The notes below the pieces were generated by a model. That model saw only the letters and a list, made by a program, of their open reading frames with translations, was not told where the DNA came from and searched no databases. The position numbers and the translations under genes are program-made. From Streptomyces filipinensis (lineage in GTDB: Bacteria; Actinomycetota; Actinomycetes; Streptomycetales; Streptomycetaceae), in NCBI RefSeq assembly GCF_014649495.1, contig NZ_BMTD01000001.1:744001-808000 (forward strand): 64,000 nt of DNA, written 5' to 3'. Position 1 is the stretch's first letter, and each line of letters starts with the position of its first letter. This document shows positions 35,118 to 44,381 of the stretch, one piece after another.

Positions 35118-36413
35118 ATGTCTCGCAAGAAGTCGCCGACAGGCCGGCGTCGAGCCCCCGGCCGTCGCCTGGCCCCCGCCGCCACCCGCCCGCAGGTCCT
35201 GACGCTCGCCGCCCTCCTCGTCGTGGCCTCCCTGGTGGCCGGCTTCCTGGCGCTGACCCGGCCGGACCACACCGAGCCGACCGCCTCGGAGGGCAAGAAG
35301 GCCAAGGTGGCCGCCCCGAAGCCCAGCCCGACGCCCACGTGGGACGGCAAGACCCACGTCCTCGGCGACGGCTCGACCTCCTACACCGGACCACAGCAGG
35401 GGCAGTTGAAGCCGGTGCCGCTCAAGCCCGGTGAGAAGCCGCCCCAGTTCGTCGTCTTCTCCTGGGACGGCGCCCTGGAGGGCGACGACCACCTCTTCTC
35501 CCACTACCGGGAGATGGCCAAGCAGTACGACGCCCACATGACCTTCTTCCTCACCGGCATCTACCTGCTGCCCAAGAGCAAGAAGTCCCTCTACCACGGC
35601 CCGATGCACGCGCCCGGCGACGCCGCCATCGACTACGCCACCGACGCGCACATCCGCACCACCCTGGAGCAGCTCCGCCTGGCCTACCAGCAGGGCGACG
35701 AGATCGGCACCCACTTCAACGGCCACTTCTGCGGCAAGAAGGGCGGCAGCGACTGGTCCGTCGCCCAGTGGAAGAGCGAGATCGACCAGTTCTTCCGGTT
35801 CGTGGAGAACTGGAAGACCAACACCGGCTACAAGGACATCCCCGCGCTGCCGTTCGACTTCAAGAAGGAGGTCACCGGCGGCCGCGCGCCCTGCCTGGAG
35901 GGCCAGCCCAACCTGCTGAAGGCCATCAAGGGCTACGGCTGGCGCTACGACGCCAGCTCCCCGGGCGACTTCCAGATATGGCCCAGGAAGAAGAACGGCA
36001 TCTGGGACTTCCCGCTGGAGATGCTCCCGTACGAGAACGGCAAGTTCCAGGGCCTGTCGATGGACTTCAACTTCCTCTACAACCAGTCCGAAGGCGAGAC
36101 GAACGGCGACCCGTCGAAGTACCCCCAGTGGCAGCAGATGACCGTCGACTCCTACATGGCCGGTTTCAACCGCGTCTACTACGGCAGCCGGGCCCCGCTG
36201 TTCATCGGCAACCACTTCGAGGACTGGAACGGCGGCACGTACATGAAGGCCATCGACCAGATCATCCCGAAGATCTGCACCAAAAAGGGTGTCAAGTGCG
36301 TTTCCTTCAAGGAGCTGTCCGACTGGCTCGACGTACAAAAGCCGCAGACCCTCGCCGCGTTGCGCGGCCTGGATCCCGCCCAGACGCCGGACTGGTCCCG
36401 GGTCGTCAAGTGA
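35118..36413 (+). CDS. Polysaccharide-deacetylase-like membrane-anchored protein
   Basis: A 431-residue protein with a basic N-terminus, an anchor at about 28-46 and a Lys/Pro-rich linker. The extracytoplasmic domain shows NodB-like blocks: VVFSWDG (112-118) in place of the usual TFDDG, MTFFLTG (141-147), and the metal-site region GTHFNGHF (197-204). The first motif deviates, keeping one Asp, so activity is uncertain. It starts 50 bases after the PBP gene and probably shares its transcript, which fits a wall-modifying role. Confidence 0.8.
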   Translation: MSRKKSPTGRRRAPGRRLAPAATRPQVLTLAALLVVASLVAGFLALTRPDHTEPTASEGKKAKVAAPKPSPTPTWDGKTHVLGDGSTSYTGPQQGQLKPVPLKPGEKPPQFVVFSWDGALEGDDHLFSHYREMAKQYDAHMTFFLTGIYLLPKSKKSLYHGPMHAPGDAAIDYATDAHIRTTLEQLRLAYQQGDEIGTHFNGHFCGKKGGSDWSVAQWKSEIDQFFRFVENWKTNTGYKDIPALPFDFKKEVTGGRAPCLEGQPNLLKAIKGYGWRYDASSPGDFQIWPRKKNGIWDFPLEMLPYENGKFQGLSMDFNFLYNQSEGETNGDPSKYPQWQQMTVDSYMAGFNRVYYGSRAPLFIGNHFEDWNGGTYMKAIDQIIPKICTKKGVKCVSFKELSDWLDVQKPQTLAALRGLDPAQTPDWSRVVK

Positions 36414-36521
36414 CCTGCGCCCAGCGCCGGTTCCACTTGTGTAACCCCCTTCACATCCACCACATGATGCATGCAAAGATGCTCCATCCCGGTAGGTCTA
36501 CCGGCGTAAAGGGGAACATCA

Positions 36522-37700
36522 TTGAAATCAAGAAGACTGAGCCGTAAGCGGCGCCGCGCCACCATAGTCACGGCTGCGGCCGCCTCGGTGGTCGCCGGCG
36601 TGGCCCTGGTGCCCAACTGGAGCGCGGGGGCGGCTGTCACCAACGACCCGACGGTGGACGCGGCGACCAAGGCGACCTTCCAGCGGCTGGCCGACGCGGT
36701 CTTCACCGACCGCACCGAGGCCCTGGTGGACGGGGCCGGCAGCGCCCGGACGCGGCACGCGTCCGGCTTCTCCGGGTCCGTCCGCCTGTCCGGCGGGCAG
36801 AACCGCGAGCAGAGTTCCGCCCTGGGCGAGCTGCGCGCACGCAGGACCCGCCTCGCCAAGCTGGGCGAGAAGTACAGCGCGGGCAGCACGAAGGTCACGC
36901 TCGACGCCACCCAGGTCAACGGCCGGCGTGCCAAGGTGGCCGTCACCGAGACCACCACGCTGAGCTACAAGAAGCCCGCGGCGGGCAGCCCGAAGACCAC
37001 GGGATTCCAGGCCCACCACGAGCTGACCTTCAGGGCCGACCGCGACGGGGACTGGCAGCTGACCGGCATCCGCGACACGGACGACGGCTACCTCGCCGTG
37101 AACCAGGTCGCCACGCCGTCCGTCGCCAAGGTGAGCACGACCGCCGACGACGGCCCGCCGGACGCGCCCCGCGCGGCCACCAGCTGGCCCGCCCCGGCCA
37201 ACCGGAAGAACCTCACCACCGGCACGTACGACTACAAGGCCATGGTCGCGTACGCGGCGAAGTACTGGTCCCACTACAACCCGGCCTACCCGGACTTCAA
37301 CGGCGAGGCCGACGGCGGTGACTGCACCAACTTCGTCAGCCAGTCCCTGAAGGCGGGCGGCTGGAAGCACGTTCCCGGCTACACGAACGACTTCCACAAG
37401 TGGTTCGGCACGGCCGACATCCAGTCGGACTCGTTCATCGGCGTCAACGAGTTCTCCTGGTTCGCCCTGTCCTCCAAGCGCGTCACCCCGCTGGCCAACG
37501 TCTACCAGGCGGACCTCGGTGACGTGATCCAGATGGACTTCAACCGGGACGGGTCCAAGGACCACTCGATGATCGTCACCTACCGCGACCGCTACGGCGT
37601 GCCGTATGTGACGTACCACTCCACCAACACCTACAACAGGTCGGTGGCCAGCCTGGTCGCGTCGTACCCGAACGCGTTCTACTACGCCTACCGCACCTGA
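36522..37700 (+). CDS. Secreted amidase domain protein (Amidase_6 type)
   Basis: A 392-residue exported protein. A twin-Arg-free signal peptide with a long basic start covers residues 1-38. The C-terminal 170 residues form the Amidase_6 papain-like domain: catalytic Cys C268 in GGDCTNFVSQ and His H348 in KDHSMIV. The TTG start is preceded by AAAGGGG. The middle region resembles a spacer with an NTF2-like pattern. It may cut peptide or amide bonds in the wall; it follows the PBP and deacetylase-like genes. Confidence 0.87.
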   Translation: MKSRRLSRKRRRATIVTAAAASVVAGVALVPNWSAGAAVTNDPTVDAATKATFQRLADAVFTDRTEALVDGAGSARTRHASGFSGSVRLSGGQNREQSSALGELRARRTRLAKLGEKYSAGSTKVTLDATQVNGRRAKVAVTETTTLSYKKPAAGSPKTTGFQAHHELTFRADRDGDWQLTGIRDTDDGYLAVNQVATPSVAKVSTTADDGPPDAPRAATSWPAPANRKNLTTGTYDYKAMVAYAAKYWSHYNPAYPDFNGEADGGDCTNFVSQSLKAGGWKHVPGYTNDFHKWFGTADIQSDSFIGVNEFSWFALSSKRVTPLANVYQADLGDVIQMDFNRDGSKDHSMIVTYRDRYGVPYVTYHSTNTYNRSVASLVASYPNAFYYAYRT

Positions 37701-37730
37701 TCCGGTCCGGTGGGGCCGGCGCGGGACGGC

Positions 37731-38291
37731 TCAGTCCGTCCCGCGCTCGTCCTTCGCCCCGGGCAGCATGGTTCCCGGCGGCTCGGCGGCCGGGTCGGGG
37801 TGCCGGGCCCGCCAGTACGGGTTGTCGTGCGGCAGGGTCGAGCCGACTCTGCCGTACATGCCGAAGGTCATCAGCAGCAGGCCCACGATGAAGCTGAAGA
37901 ACACGTTCTGGATCCTGAATGCCAGGAAGTTGTAGCTGCTGTCCAGCAGGCCGAGGGTCAGGAACCCGGCCAGCAGGAACAGCACCCCGAACACCATGTT
38001 CAGCGTGGACGCCACGTTCCCGCCGATCACCATGCCGGCGAGCAGGATCGCTCCGACGACGATGGACAGGACACTCAGCGTCCCGTTGGTGTTCAGCCCG
38101 GCGACCGAGTTGCCGCCGGTGTCGAAGAAGCCGATGTGGTTGATCAGACCCAGGATGCCGAAGGCGACGAGGAACGCGCCGATCACCCCCGCGCCGATCC
38201 GGTAGACGGTGTTCAACCGGTGATCGACGGGCAGGTGCTTGTCGAACTCCGTCCGCCGCCGCGACTTCGTGTGCACAGCGTGTGTGGCCAT
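37731..38291 (-). CDS. DUF4383 membrane protein
   Basis: A 186-residue protein with four membrane segments near 29-50, 73-93, 98-117 and 124-146, matching DUF4383. NHIGFFDTGGNSVAGLNTNG between the first two is typical. The C-terminal 40 residues are polar. Function unknown. ATG at 38291 follows GAGGCGG. Confidence 0.85.
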   Translation of the reverse strand: MATHAVHTKSRRRTEFDKHLPVDHRLNTVYRIGAGVIGAFLVAFGILGLINHIGFFDTGGNSVAGLNTNGTLSVLSIVVGAILLAGMVIGGNVASTLNMVFGVLFLLAGFLTLGLLDSSYNFLAFRIQNVFFSFIVGLLLMTFGMYGRVGSTLPHDNPYWRARHPDPAAEPPGTMLPGAKDERGTD

Positions 38292-38447
38292 GTCCGCCTC
38301 CCTCGGGCGCTAGCGGAGGCCATCCGTCCATCCAATATCCGCCCGGCCCGCGGCGCCCTGCAACCGACGGGAGGGCGGCGTGCTCCGAACGGGGCGCGGG
38401 GGAGCGCGCGACAGGCAGCAAACCCACCCCGCGCCTCTGCGGCCGGC

Positions 38448-39836
38448 TCAGTGCCCCCCGCGCTCGTCGCGGATCTGGGCCACCACCCGCGCCGCCGCCT
38501 GCCGGACGGCGTCCGTCTCGGTCAGGAAGTGCCAGTAGTCGGGGTGCCGCCCCTCCAGCGTGCCGATCGCCCGCTCCAGCCGCGCCACCGCCTCGTCCAG
38601 CGGCGCCGCATGCCGCGGATCCGGGGTCGTACGGCCGGTCATCGCCAGCCGCTGGGCGTCCCGGATCGCGAACCGCGTGCGCTCGATCTCGGCCTGCGGA
38701 TCCTTCTGCACCGCGTTCAGCCGTGCAAGCCGGTCCCCGGCGGCCGACACGGCCTCGTCGGTGGCGTTCAGCAGGGCCCGTACCGTCGACAGCAGCGAGG
38801 TGGCGTCCGGCCAGTGCTGGGCGTCCCGCGCCGCCTGCGCCTCGCCGAGCCTCAGCTCGGCCCGCTGTACGTTCTCCGCGGCCTGCTCGGGCACCTGCTG
38901 CAGGTCCTGCCAGCAGGCGGCCGCGAACCGGCGCCGCAGCTCGCTCAGCACCGGGTCCACCTGCCCGGCCCGGGTGGTCAGCGCCTGGGCCCGGGTACGC
39001 AGGCTGACCAGCCGGTGATCGATCTCGGCGGCCTTCTCCGGCAGTCGCTCGGCCTCGGCCCGGATCGCCCCGGCCTCCCGCTGCACCCGCTCGGCGCGCT
39101 CCAGCGTCTGCTCCACCCCGTGCTGCCCGGCGCCCTGGTTCAGCCTGGTCAGCTCGGGGGAGAGGGCGGCCAGCCGCGCGGCGAGGTCATCGGCCCGCAG
39201 CCCCTGCTCCCGTACGGCGTCCAGGGCGTTGCTCGCGCCCAGCAGCGCCTGCCGGGCCCGCTCCACGGCGGGCGCCAGCCGGGCCAGCTGGGTCTCGGCC
39301 TTGCCGAGGAGCGGCCCGAGCGATGCGCCGAACCGGTCCAGCTCCTGCTTGACCCGGACCAGCTCGTCCTTGGCGGAGGCCAGCTCCGAGCGTGCCCGGG
39401 ACGCGGTCGAGGCCTCCAGGTCGTCCCGGTCGAGATCGTGGGCGTCGACGGCCTGGATGTACCGCTGGCTGACCTCGTCGATCCGCTGCCCGAGCGACGC
39501 GAAGTCGGTGACGGCACGCTGGGCGGCGGGGGAGTCGTCCACGGCCGTGATCGTCTCTATGGAGATCCTCAGGTCCCGCTGGGCGGTGTCCAGTTCGTAG
39601 AACGCGGCCGCCGCGGCGTCCTTCGCGGCCTGTGCCTCGGCCCGCTGGCTCTCCGCCCGGCCGCCGAACCAGCGCCGGGTGCCGCCGCCGGCGAACGCGG
39701 CGGGCAGGACGAGCGCGGCCAGCACCGGCAGGCTCAGCAGAGTGAAGGTGTCGCGCAGAGCCGTGGACCCGGACCGGATCCGAAGGGCCGACGGCGGGTA
39801 CGACCGCGTCGCTGGCGTGCCCGGTGTCGCCGTCAC
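38448..39836 (-). CDS. Membrane-anchored coiled-coil protein
   Basis: A 462-residue protein of no family I recognise. One membrane segment lies near 30-51; the rest is almost wholly Ala/Glu/Arg/Leu-rich helix with heptad patterns (about 60-390), suggesting an extended coiled coil outside or inside the membrane. GTG start at 39836 after GGGAGAGGGAT. Such proteins may act as a scaffold, but nothing in the sequence names a partner. Confidence 0.8.
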   Translation of the reverse strand: MTATPGTPATRSYPPSALRIRSGSTALRDTFTLLSLPVLAALVLPAAFAGGGTRRWFGGRAESQRAEAQAAKDAAAAAFYELDTAQRDLRISIETITAVDDSPAAQRAVTDFASLGQRIDEVSQRYIQAVDAHDLDRDDLEASTASRARSELASAKDELVRVKQELDRFGASLGPLLGKAETQLARLAPAVERARQALLGASNALDAVREQGLRADDLAARLAALSPELTRLNQGAGQHGVEQTLERAERVQREAGAIRAEAERLPEKAAEIDHRLVSLRTRAQALTTRAGQVDPVLSELRRRFAAACWQDLQQVPEQAAENVQRAELRLGEAQAARDAQHWPDATSLLSTVRALLNATDEAVSAAGDRLARLNAVQKDPQAEIERTRFAIRDAQRLAMTGRTTPDPRHAAPLDEAVARLERAIGTLEGRHPDYWHFLTETDAVRQAAARVVAQIRDERGGH

Positions 39837-39930
39837 ATCCCTCTCCCGTGCCCTGGTCCGCCGTGGGTGGTGTCATTCTCCCACCCGTAGGAGACGAAGA
39901 CACGGGCCGGTCAGTTCGCGATTCGCACCG

Positions 39931-40701
39931 TCATTTCGCGGTGCGTACCGTGACCTTTCCGTCCGTCGAGTGGGCCGACACCCGGTGCGGGCTGCGGTCG
40001 TCGCGGGGCACGGACACCGACACCGCGCCGTCGTCGGAACCGGCCGACACACGGTAGGCGCCCTGGGGGAGGCCGACCGTGACGGCGCCGTCGCTGCTGG
40101 AGGCGTCCACCCGGTCGGGCACGCCGGACAGCCGCACGTCCACGGAGCCGTCGCTGGATTCCGCCTTCACCCGGCGCGAGGAGACGTCGGCGCGCACCGA
40201 GCCGTCGTCCGACGTCAGGTCGAGCGGCCCGCTGGAGTCGGTGACCCGGACGGCGCCGTCGGCGGTGTCGACGCTGAGCGGATCCCTGAACCCGTGCGCG
40301 CGCACGCTGCCGTCGCCGTTGTCGACCTTCACGCTGATCCCGCGCGGCACCTCGACGCGGTGCCGGGCCGAGCAGTCGGCGATGAACCCCGAGCAGTGCA
40401 CGCGCAGCACCAGCCGGTCGCCGCGGAAGGACCAGCGCACCGTCGGATCGTGGCCGACGACGACGGACCCCTGGAACCACCGGGTCACGTCGACGGTGCC
40501 GGCCTTGGCGGAGTCCGTGGCGACGACCTCCAGCGCGGAGTTGTCGGAGTCGATGGTGAGGGTGCGGCCGTGCAGGGCGAAGGACCGGTGCTCGGGGTGC
40601 TCGTCGTCGGCGGCGGAGGCGCCGCAGGCGGTGATCCCCGCGACGAGCACGCCGGTGACCACCGCCATGGCGGCGGCGCGGAAAGGAACGGAACGGGCCA
40701 T
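39931..40701 (-). CDS. DUF4097 beta-repeat lipoprotein
   Basis: A 256-residue lipoprotein with lipobox ITAC (C26). From about residue 120 it is built of short beta repeats of the form SSDGSVxV or DDGAVxV, the signature of DUF4097 (a right-handed beta-helix-like fold). Similar proteins occur with envelope-stress systems in Gram-positives. No sensor gene is adjacent. ATG at 40701. Confidence 0.87.
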   Translation of the reverse strand: MARSVPFRAAAMAVVTGVLVAGITACGASAADDEHPEHRSFALHGRTLTIDSDNSALEVVATDSAKAGTVDVTRWFQGSVVVGHDPTVRWSFRGDRLVLRVHCSGFIADCSARHRVEVPRGISVKVDNGDGSVRAHGFRDPLSVDTADGAVRVTDSSGPLDLTSDDGSVRADVSSRRVKAESSDGSVDVRLSGVPDRVDASSSDGAVTVGLPQGAYRVSAGSDDGAVSVSVPRDDRSPHRVSAHSTDGKVTVRTAK

Positions 40702-40927
40702 ACGACATCTCCCCCTGCACCGGCCCGTCGGAGTGCGAGGGCCGGACCGACTCGGTCTCCGCCGACCCTAGGTGATCATCATCGGCGCCCCGATCCGGCA
40801 GCCTCCCGGAGCCGGGGTGGGGTTAACCCCCGTACGGACCCCGCCTGGCCCGGCGTTACGGGTTTGCCGTGCACCGGTCCGGGCAAGGTAGGCTGTCGAC
40901 TCGTCCTGGGCGCACAGCCCGGATACC

Positions 40928-41002
<75 letters not shown>

Positions 41003-41007
41003 CCGGG

Positions 41008-41037
41008 AAAGCCCCCGGCCGTATGGCCGGGGGCTTT
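41008..41037. terminator. Bidirectional terminator after tRNA-Val
   Basis: AAAGCCCCCGGCC (41008-41020) pairs perfectly with GGCCGGGGGCTTT (41025-41037) around GTAT. It can end both the tRNA transcript and the convergent gene at 41039. Confidence 0.9.
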
Positions 41038-41038
41038 G

Positions 41039-41380
41039 TCATTCCTCTCCGCCCGGTTGTTCAAGGGCGTGCTTCAGCTGGGTGCGGGCGTCCACCCGGT
41101 CCGCCGCCGCGACCTCGGCCCAGAAACGGTGCGTGCTGACGAACACCGCGAGTTCGTGCTCGCGGCGGCGCAGCTTCTCCACCTCGGCCTGCTCGTCCGC
41201 CGTCCAGCCCGGGGAGGCGGGCCGCTCCACCTTGCGCCAGCCGTTGTCGTCACTGAAGCCGTCCATCGGCTCGACCGACCACGGCAGGCGCTTGAGCAGG
41301 GCAGACAGCTCGGCCCGGACCTGATGCAGCTCCTCCTGACCGGCGAGGAGGTCACTGGGGAATTCATAGGTCGCAGCCAC
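41039..41380 (-). CDS. Conserved-looking small soluble protein, function unknown
   Basis: A 113-residue, acidic, mostly helical protein not recognised. It is Trp-containing (LPWSVEPMDGFSDDNGW) with a charged helix at about 63-82. GTG start at 41380 with a weak ribosome site. It ends one base from the tRNA terminator and is divergent from nothing; PanE-like gene lies 62 bases upstream on the same strand. Confidence 0.7.
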   Translation of the reverse strand: MAATYEFPSDLLAGQEELHQVRAELSALLKRLPWSVEPMDGFSDDNGWRKVERPASPGWTADEQAEVEKLRRREHELAVFVSTHRFWAEVAAADRVDARTQLKHALEQPGGEE

Positions 41381-41442
41381 ACGGCAATGCTACGCCTGTT
41401 CGATTTTGGGTGGCGAGTTCGTTCCTGGGATTCAGGGGAGGA

Positions 41443-42351
41443 TCAGCCGAACGGGTGACCGGCCGCCCGCAGCTCGTCGAGGAGCCGGGCCGTCACCGGC
41501 ACCGGCACCCCGTGCCGGCCGGCCGCACGCAGCAGCGCCCCGCCGATCGCGTCGAGTTCGAGTGGCCGGCCGGCCTCGGCGTCGCGCTGCATGGACGACC
41601 TGGCGCCGGGCGGGAAGGCGTCGTAGCGGGCCAGGGCCTGGGCCGCCTCGGCGGGGGCGCCGCAGGCCCGGCTGACCGCGGTGGTCTCCGCGACCAGGGA
41701 CTCCAGCTCCTCGCGGTGCCGGGTGCGGGCCTCGCCGAGCGGGAGGCCGTACCGGGTGGTGAGCAGCGCGAAGGGGGCGAGGAAGGCCATCTTGGCCCAC
41801 AGGGCCGCCGTCTCGTCCTCGGCCACGCGCGCGGTCGCCCCGGCGGCGGTGAGATCGGCGGCGAGGGCGTCCAGGCGGGCCCGGGGCACCTCGTCCCCGG
41901 CGAGGTCGATCTCCGTGAACGGGCTGCCGTGTTCGATCACGCCCGGGGCGACCCGGGTGGACTCCACCCGGATCACCGCCGGGGCGACCCGGTCCGGGCG
42001 GTAGCGGGCGCGCAGCCGGGCGGGGTGCTCGACGCCGTTCAGCAGCGGTACGACGAGGGCGTCGCCCAGGGCGGCGGCCGGCACCCGGCTGAGGGCGGCG
42101 TCGAGCGCGGTGTGCTTGACGGCGACCAGGCAGGCGTCCACCGGTTCGCGCAGCGCGGTGTCCGCCTCGACGGCGGCGGTGAACTCGCCGAACTGCGGGC
42201 TGCGGACCGTGATTCCGGTGGCGCGCAGGGCGTCGGCCGTACGCTCCTGGGCCAGGCAGACGACGCGGTGGCCGGAGCGGGAGAGCAGGGCCGCGAGCAG
42301 GCCGCCGGTGCCGCCGGGGCCGAGGACGGCCACGGTGCTCTTGATGGTCAT
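41443..42351 (-). CDS. 2-dehydropantoate 2-reductase-like enzyme (ApbA/PanE family)
   Basis: A 302-residue NADP-dependent reductase. The nucleotide loop is VLGPGGTGG (9-17), and the catalytic Lys region is VAVKHTALD with LLNGVEHPARL following, both PanE features. The ATG at 42351 (MTIKSTVAVLG) is far better than the long upstream frame. Whether it acts on ketopantoate for CoA synthesis or another 2-keto acid is open, since no pan genes are adjacent. Confidence 0.85.
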   Translation of the reverse strand: MTIKSTVAVLGPGGTGGLLAALLSRSGHRVVCLAQERTADALRATGITVRSPQFGEFTAAVEADTALREPVDACLVAVKHTALDAALSRVPAAALGDALVVPLLNGVEHPARLRARYRPDRVAPAVIRVESTRVAPGVIEHGSPFTEIDLAGDEVPRARLDALAADLTAAGATARVAEDETAALWAKMAFLAPFALLTTRYGLPLGEARTRHREELESLVAETTAVSRACGAPAEAAQALARYDAFPPGARSSMQRDAEAGRPLELDAIGGALLRAAGRHGVPVPVTARLLDELRAAGHPFG

Positions 42352-42442
42352 GAGGAGGTTCCTCTCGTCGGTCGGCCCCGGGGTCGGTGGCCGCCTCCCC
42401 GTGATCATCGCACCGGGGCGCGGGCGGCGTGAGACTGGGGAC

Positions 42443-42679
42443 ATGTGCCGGAGTATCAAGACGCTGCGTCCGCCCGTCCTGCCCGACGAGGCCACGGACG
42501 ACGACATCCACGCCGCCGCCCTGCAGTACGTGCGGAAGGTCTCGGGTTTCCGGGCTCCCGCCGCGCACAACCGCGAGGTCTTCGACCGCGCCGTGGCCGC
42601 GGTGGCCGAGGCCACGGCCGAGCTGCTCGGGGGGCTGGAGGTACGGGGGCGGTCCGCCAGACCCGCGGGGCCGGCGTGA
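42443..42679 (+). CDS. DUF2277 family protein
   Basis: A 78-residue protein matching DUF2277: MCRSIKTLRPP at the start and AALQYVRKVSGFRAPAAHN in the middle. Cys at position 2 and the RKVSG block are conserved. Function unknown. ATG at 42443 after GACTGGGG. Confidence 0.85.
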   Translation: MCRSIKTLRPPVLPDEATDDDIHAAALQYVRKVSGFRAPAAHNREVFDRAVAAVAEATAELLGGLEVRGRSARPAGPA

Positions 42680-42764
42680 GCTGAGCCGGTCGCCTGACTG
42701 GCTGTCAAGTAGTTTTCCACTCAAGTGCGCCACTCTTCGCGTTGCCCACGGAGGGGTGCGACGG

Positions 42765-42920
42765 GTGACCTGGCAGGCGCGGCTGGGTGTGGATTCGGTC
42801 ACGTACGAGGACGCCGGCGCGGTGGCGCGGGCTGCCTGGGTGCGGCCTTTCCCGGGGGAGGGCCGTCGGCGCGGCCGAACCCATGGCCAAATGTTGAACT
42901 TGCAAGCACTGATTAGGTAG
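42765..42920 (+). CDS. Possible 51-aa ORF
   Basis: A GTG at 42765 with GGAGG 10 bases upstream opens VTWQARLGVDSVTYED and ends at TAG 42918-42920. The first half has normal GC3 bias, the second does not. This is the only candidate gene in the 338-base gap before DoxX and may be noise or a remnant. Confidence 0.2.
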   Translation: MTWQARLGVDSVTYEDAGAVARAAWVRPFPGEGRRRGRTHGQMLNLQALIR

Positions 42921-42931
42921 CCCTAACCTGG
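42894..42931 (+). promoter_or_regulatory. DoxX promoter with DtxR/IdeR-like iron box
   Basis: TTGAAC (42894-42899) and TAGCCC (42918-42923), 18 bases apart, are a candidate promoter. Over the -10, TTAGGTagcCCTAACCT (42913-42929) agrees with the 19-base DtxR consensus at 14 positions by hand alignment and contains the inverted repeat TTAGG-TAGC-CCTAA. Confidence 0.45.
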
Positions 42932-43017
42932 GGCTCCATTCGGTACCGCCGCCCCCATGACCGGCCATCCACACGTCCCCGGCCGGCCCGACCGACACCG
43001 AAGAGGAGATCCCCCTC

Positions 43018-43473
43018 ATGACCGCACGACTCAACTCCGCTCAGCCCTACGTCCTCGGGCTCTTCCGCATCGTCATAGGCCTGCTGTTCGCGGCGCACGG
43101 CGCCGCCTCGCTCTTCGGCGTCCTCGGCGGCGCGATGGGCACCCAGGGCGGCACGATCCCGTCCGGCACCTGGCCCGGCTGGTACGCGGCCGTGATCCAG
43201 CTGGTCGCCGGCGCCCTGGTGCTCCTCGGCCTCGGTACCCGCGGGGCCGCGCTGATCGCCTCGGGCTCGATGGCGTACGCCTACTTCAACGTCCACCAGC
43301 AGGCCGCGCTGTGGCCCATCCAGAACGGCGGCGAGCTGTCGGTCCTGTTCTGCTGGGCGTTCCTGATGCTGGTCTTCACCGGCTCCGGCGCCTTCGGCCT
43401 GGACCAGATCCTCGTCCGCCGCACGGCCGAGGGCGGCCGGGCCGCCGCCGAGCAGACCCCGATAGCGGCCTGA
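43018..43473 (+). CDS. DoxX family membrane protein
   Basis: A 151-residue, four-segment membrane protein of the DoxX family, opening LNSAQPYVLGLFRIVIGLLF with HGAASLFG next, the typical signature. AGAGGAG precedes the ATG at 43018. In mycobacteria a DoxX partner acts with superoxide dismutase; no such partner is here. Possible iron control is suggested by the upstream box. Confidence 0.9.
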   Translation: MTARLNSAQPYVLGLFRIVIGLLFAAHGAASLFGVLGGAMGTQGGTIPSGTWPGWYAAVIQLVAGALVLLGLGTRGAALIASGSMAYAYFNVHQQAALWPIQNGGELSVLFCWAFLMLVFTGSGAFGLDQILVRRTAEGGRAAAEQTPIAA

Positions 43474-43512
43474 CCCGCGCGGGCGCCCTCGCCGCCACGA
43501 GGCACGCGCACC

Positions 43513-43546
43513 GGCGCCCTTCCCCGCCACGAGGGGCAAGGGCGCC
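43513..43546 (+). terminator. Terminator after DoxX
   Basis: GGCGCCCTT (43513-43521) and AAGGGCGCC (43538-43546) form the base, extended by CCCC/GGGG with one bulged C. A partial copy of the left half (GGCGCCCTCGCCGCCACGAGG) sits just upstream. Confidence 0.7.
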
Positions 43547-43763
43547 GCTTCGCGTAACGCCCGGTGCGGTGGGGTGAGCGGCGAGGCGGGGTGCCCGGCA
43601 CGGCCGGGTGGTGCCGGGCTCGCCGGGGGTCGCGCACCGACGCCTGGAAAGCCCCGGGATAGCCGCGGAAAGTCCCATGAGCCCCGGTTGACCCCCGAAA
43701 CCCTCCTGTCACACCCCCGGCGTACGCTGTATGGCTGTCAACGGGGGAGCAACGGGAGTCGTC

Positions 43764-44381
43764 GTGTTCGAGAGTGTGGGGTCACTGGCCGCCGGACCAT
43801 GGATCTATGCCGCGGTGGCCGTCTCCGTTCTGCTCGACGTGTTCGTGCCGGTGCTGCCGAGCGGCGTGCTCGTCATCACGGCCGGTACGGCCGCGGCGGC
43901 GGGCACGGGCGCGGCGGCCGGCCGGGTCGTCCCGCACGACGTGCCGGACCTGCTGGCCCTGATCCTCTCGGCGGCGACCGCCTCGGTGATCGGCGATCTG
44001 GTGGCCTACCGCCTGGCCTGGCGGGGCGGCGAGCGGCTGGACCGGGCGATCGCCCGCTCCCGGCGGTTGACCACCGCGCAGGAACGTCTCGGCGACGCCC
44101 TGGCCCGGGGCGGTGGTGCGCTGGTCGTGCTGGCCCGTTTCGCCCCCGCCGGCCGCTCGGTCGTCTCCTTCTGCGCCGGCGCCGCACACCGCCGGGCCCG
44201 TGACTTCGTCCCCTGGTCCGCCCTGGCCGGCCTCTCCTGGGCCGCCTACAGCGCCGCCCTCGGCTACTACGGCGCCCGGTGGCTCGGCACGACATGGCTC
44301 GCCACGGGCGTCTCCGTGGCCGCGCTCTTCGCGGCGGGCGCGGCGGCCGGCTACTGGATGCGGCGCAGCCCGGCCTCCTGA
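43764..44381 (+). CDS. DedA/VTT-domain membrane protein
   Basis: A 205-residue membrane protein of the DedA (SNARE-associated, VTT) family. The key block is FAPAGRSVVSFCAG (about 127-140), corresponding to the conserved F-x-P-x-x-R-x-x-x-x-x-G loop; the usual acidic residue near the first re-entrant loop is less clear. Members are lipid flippases or scramblases for undecaprenyl phosphate or phospholipid. GTG at 43764 follows GGGAG. The next 216 bases (to 44597) are extremely GC-rich and hold no gene I can support. Confidence 0.85.
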   Translation: MFESVGSLAAGPWIYAAVAVSVLLDVFVPVLPSGVLVITAGTAAAAGTGAAAGRVVPHDVPDLLALILSAATASVIGDLVAYRLAWRGGERLDRAIARSRRLTTAQERLGDALARGGGALVVLARFAPAGRSVVSFCAGAAHRRARDFVPWSALAGLSWAAYSAALGYYGARWLGTTWLATGVSVAALFAAGAAAGYWMRRSPAS

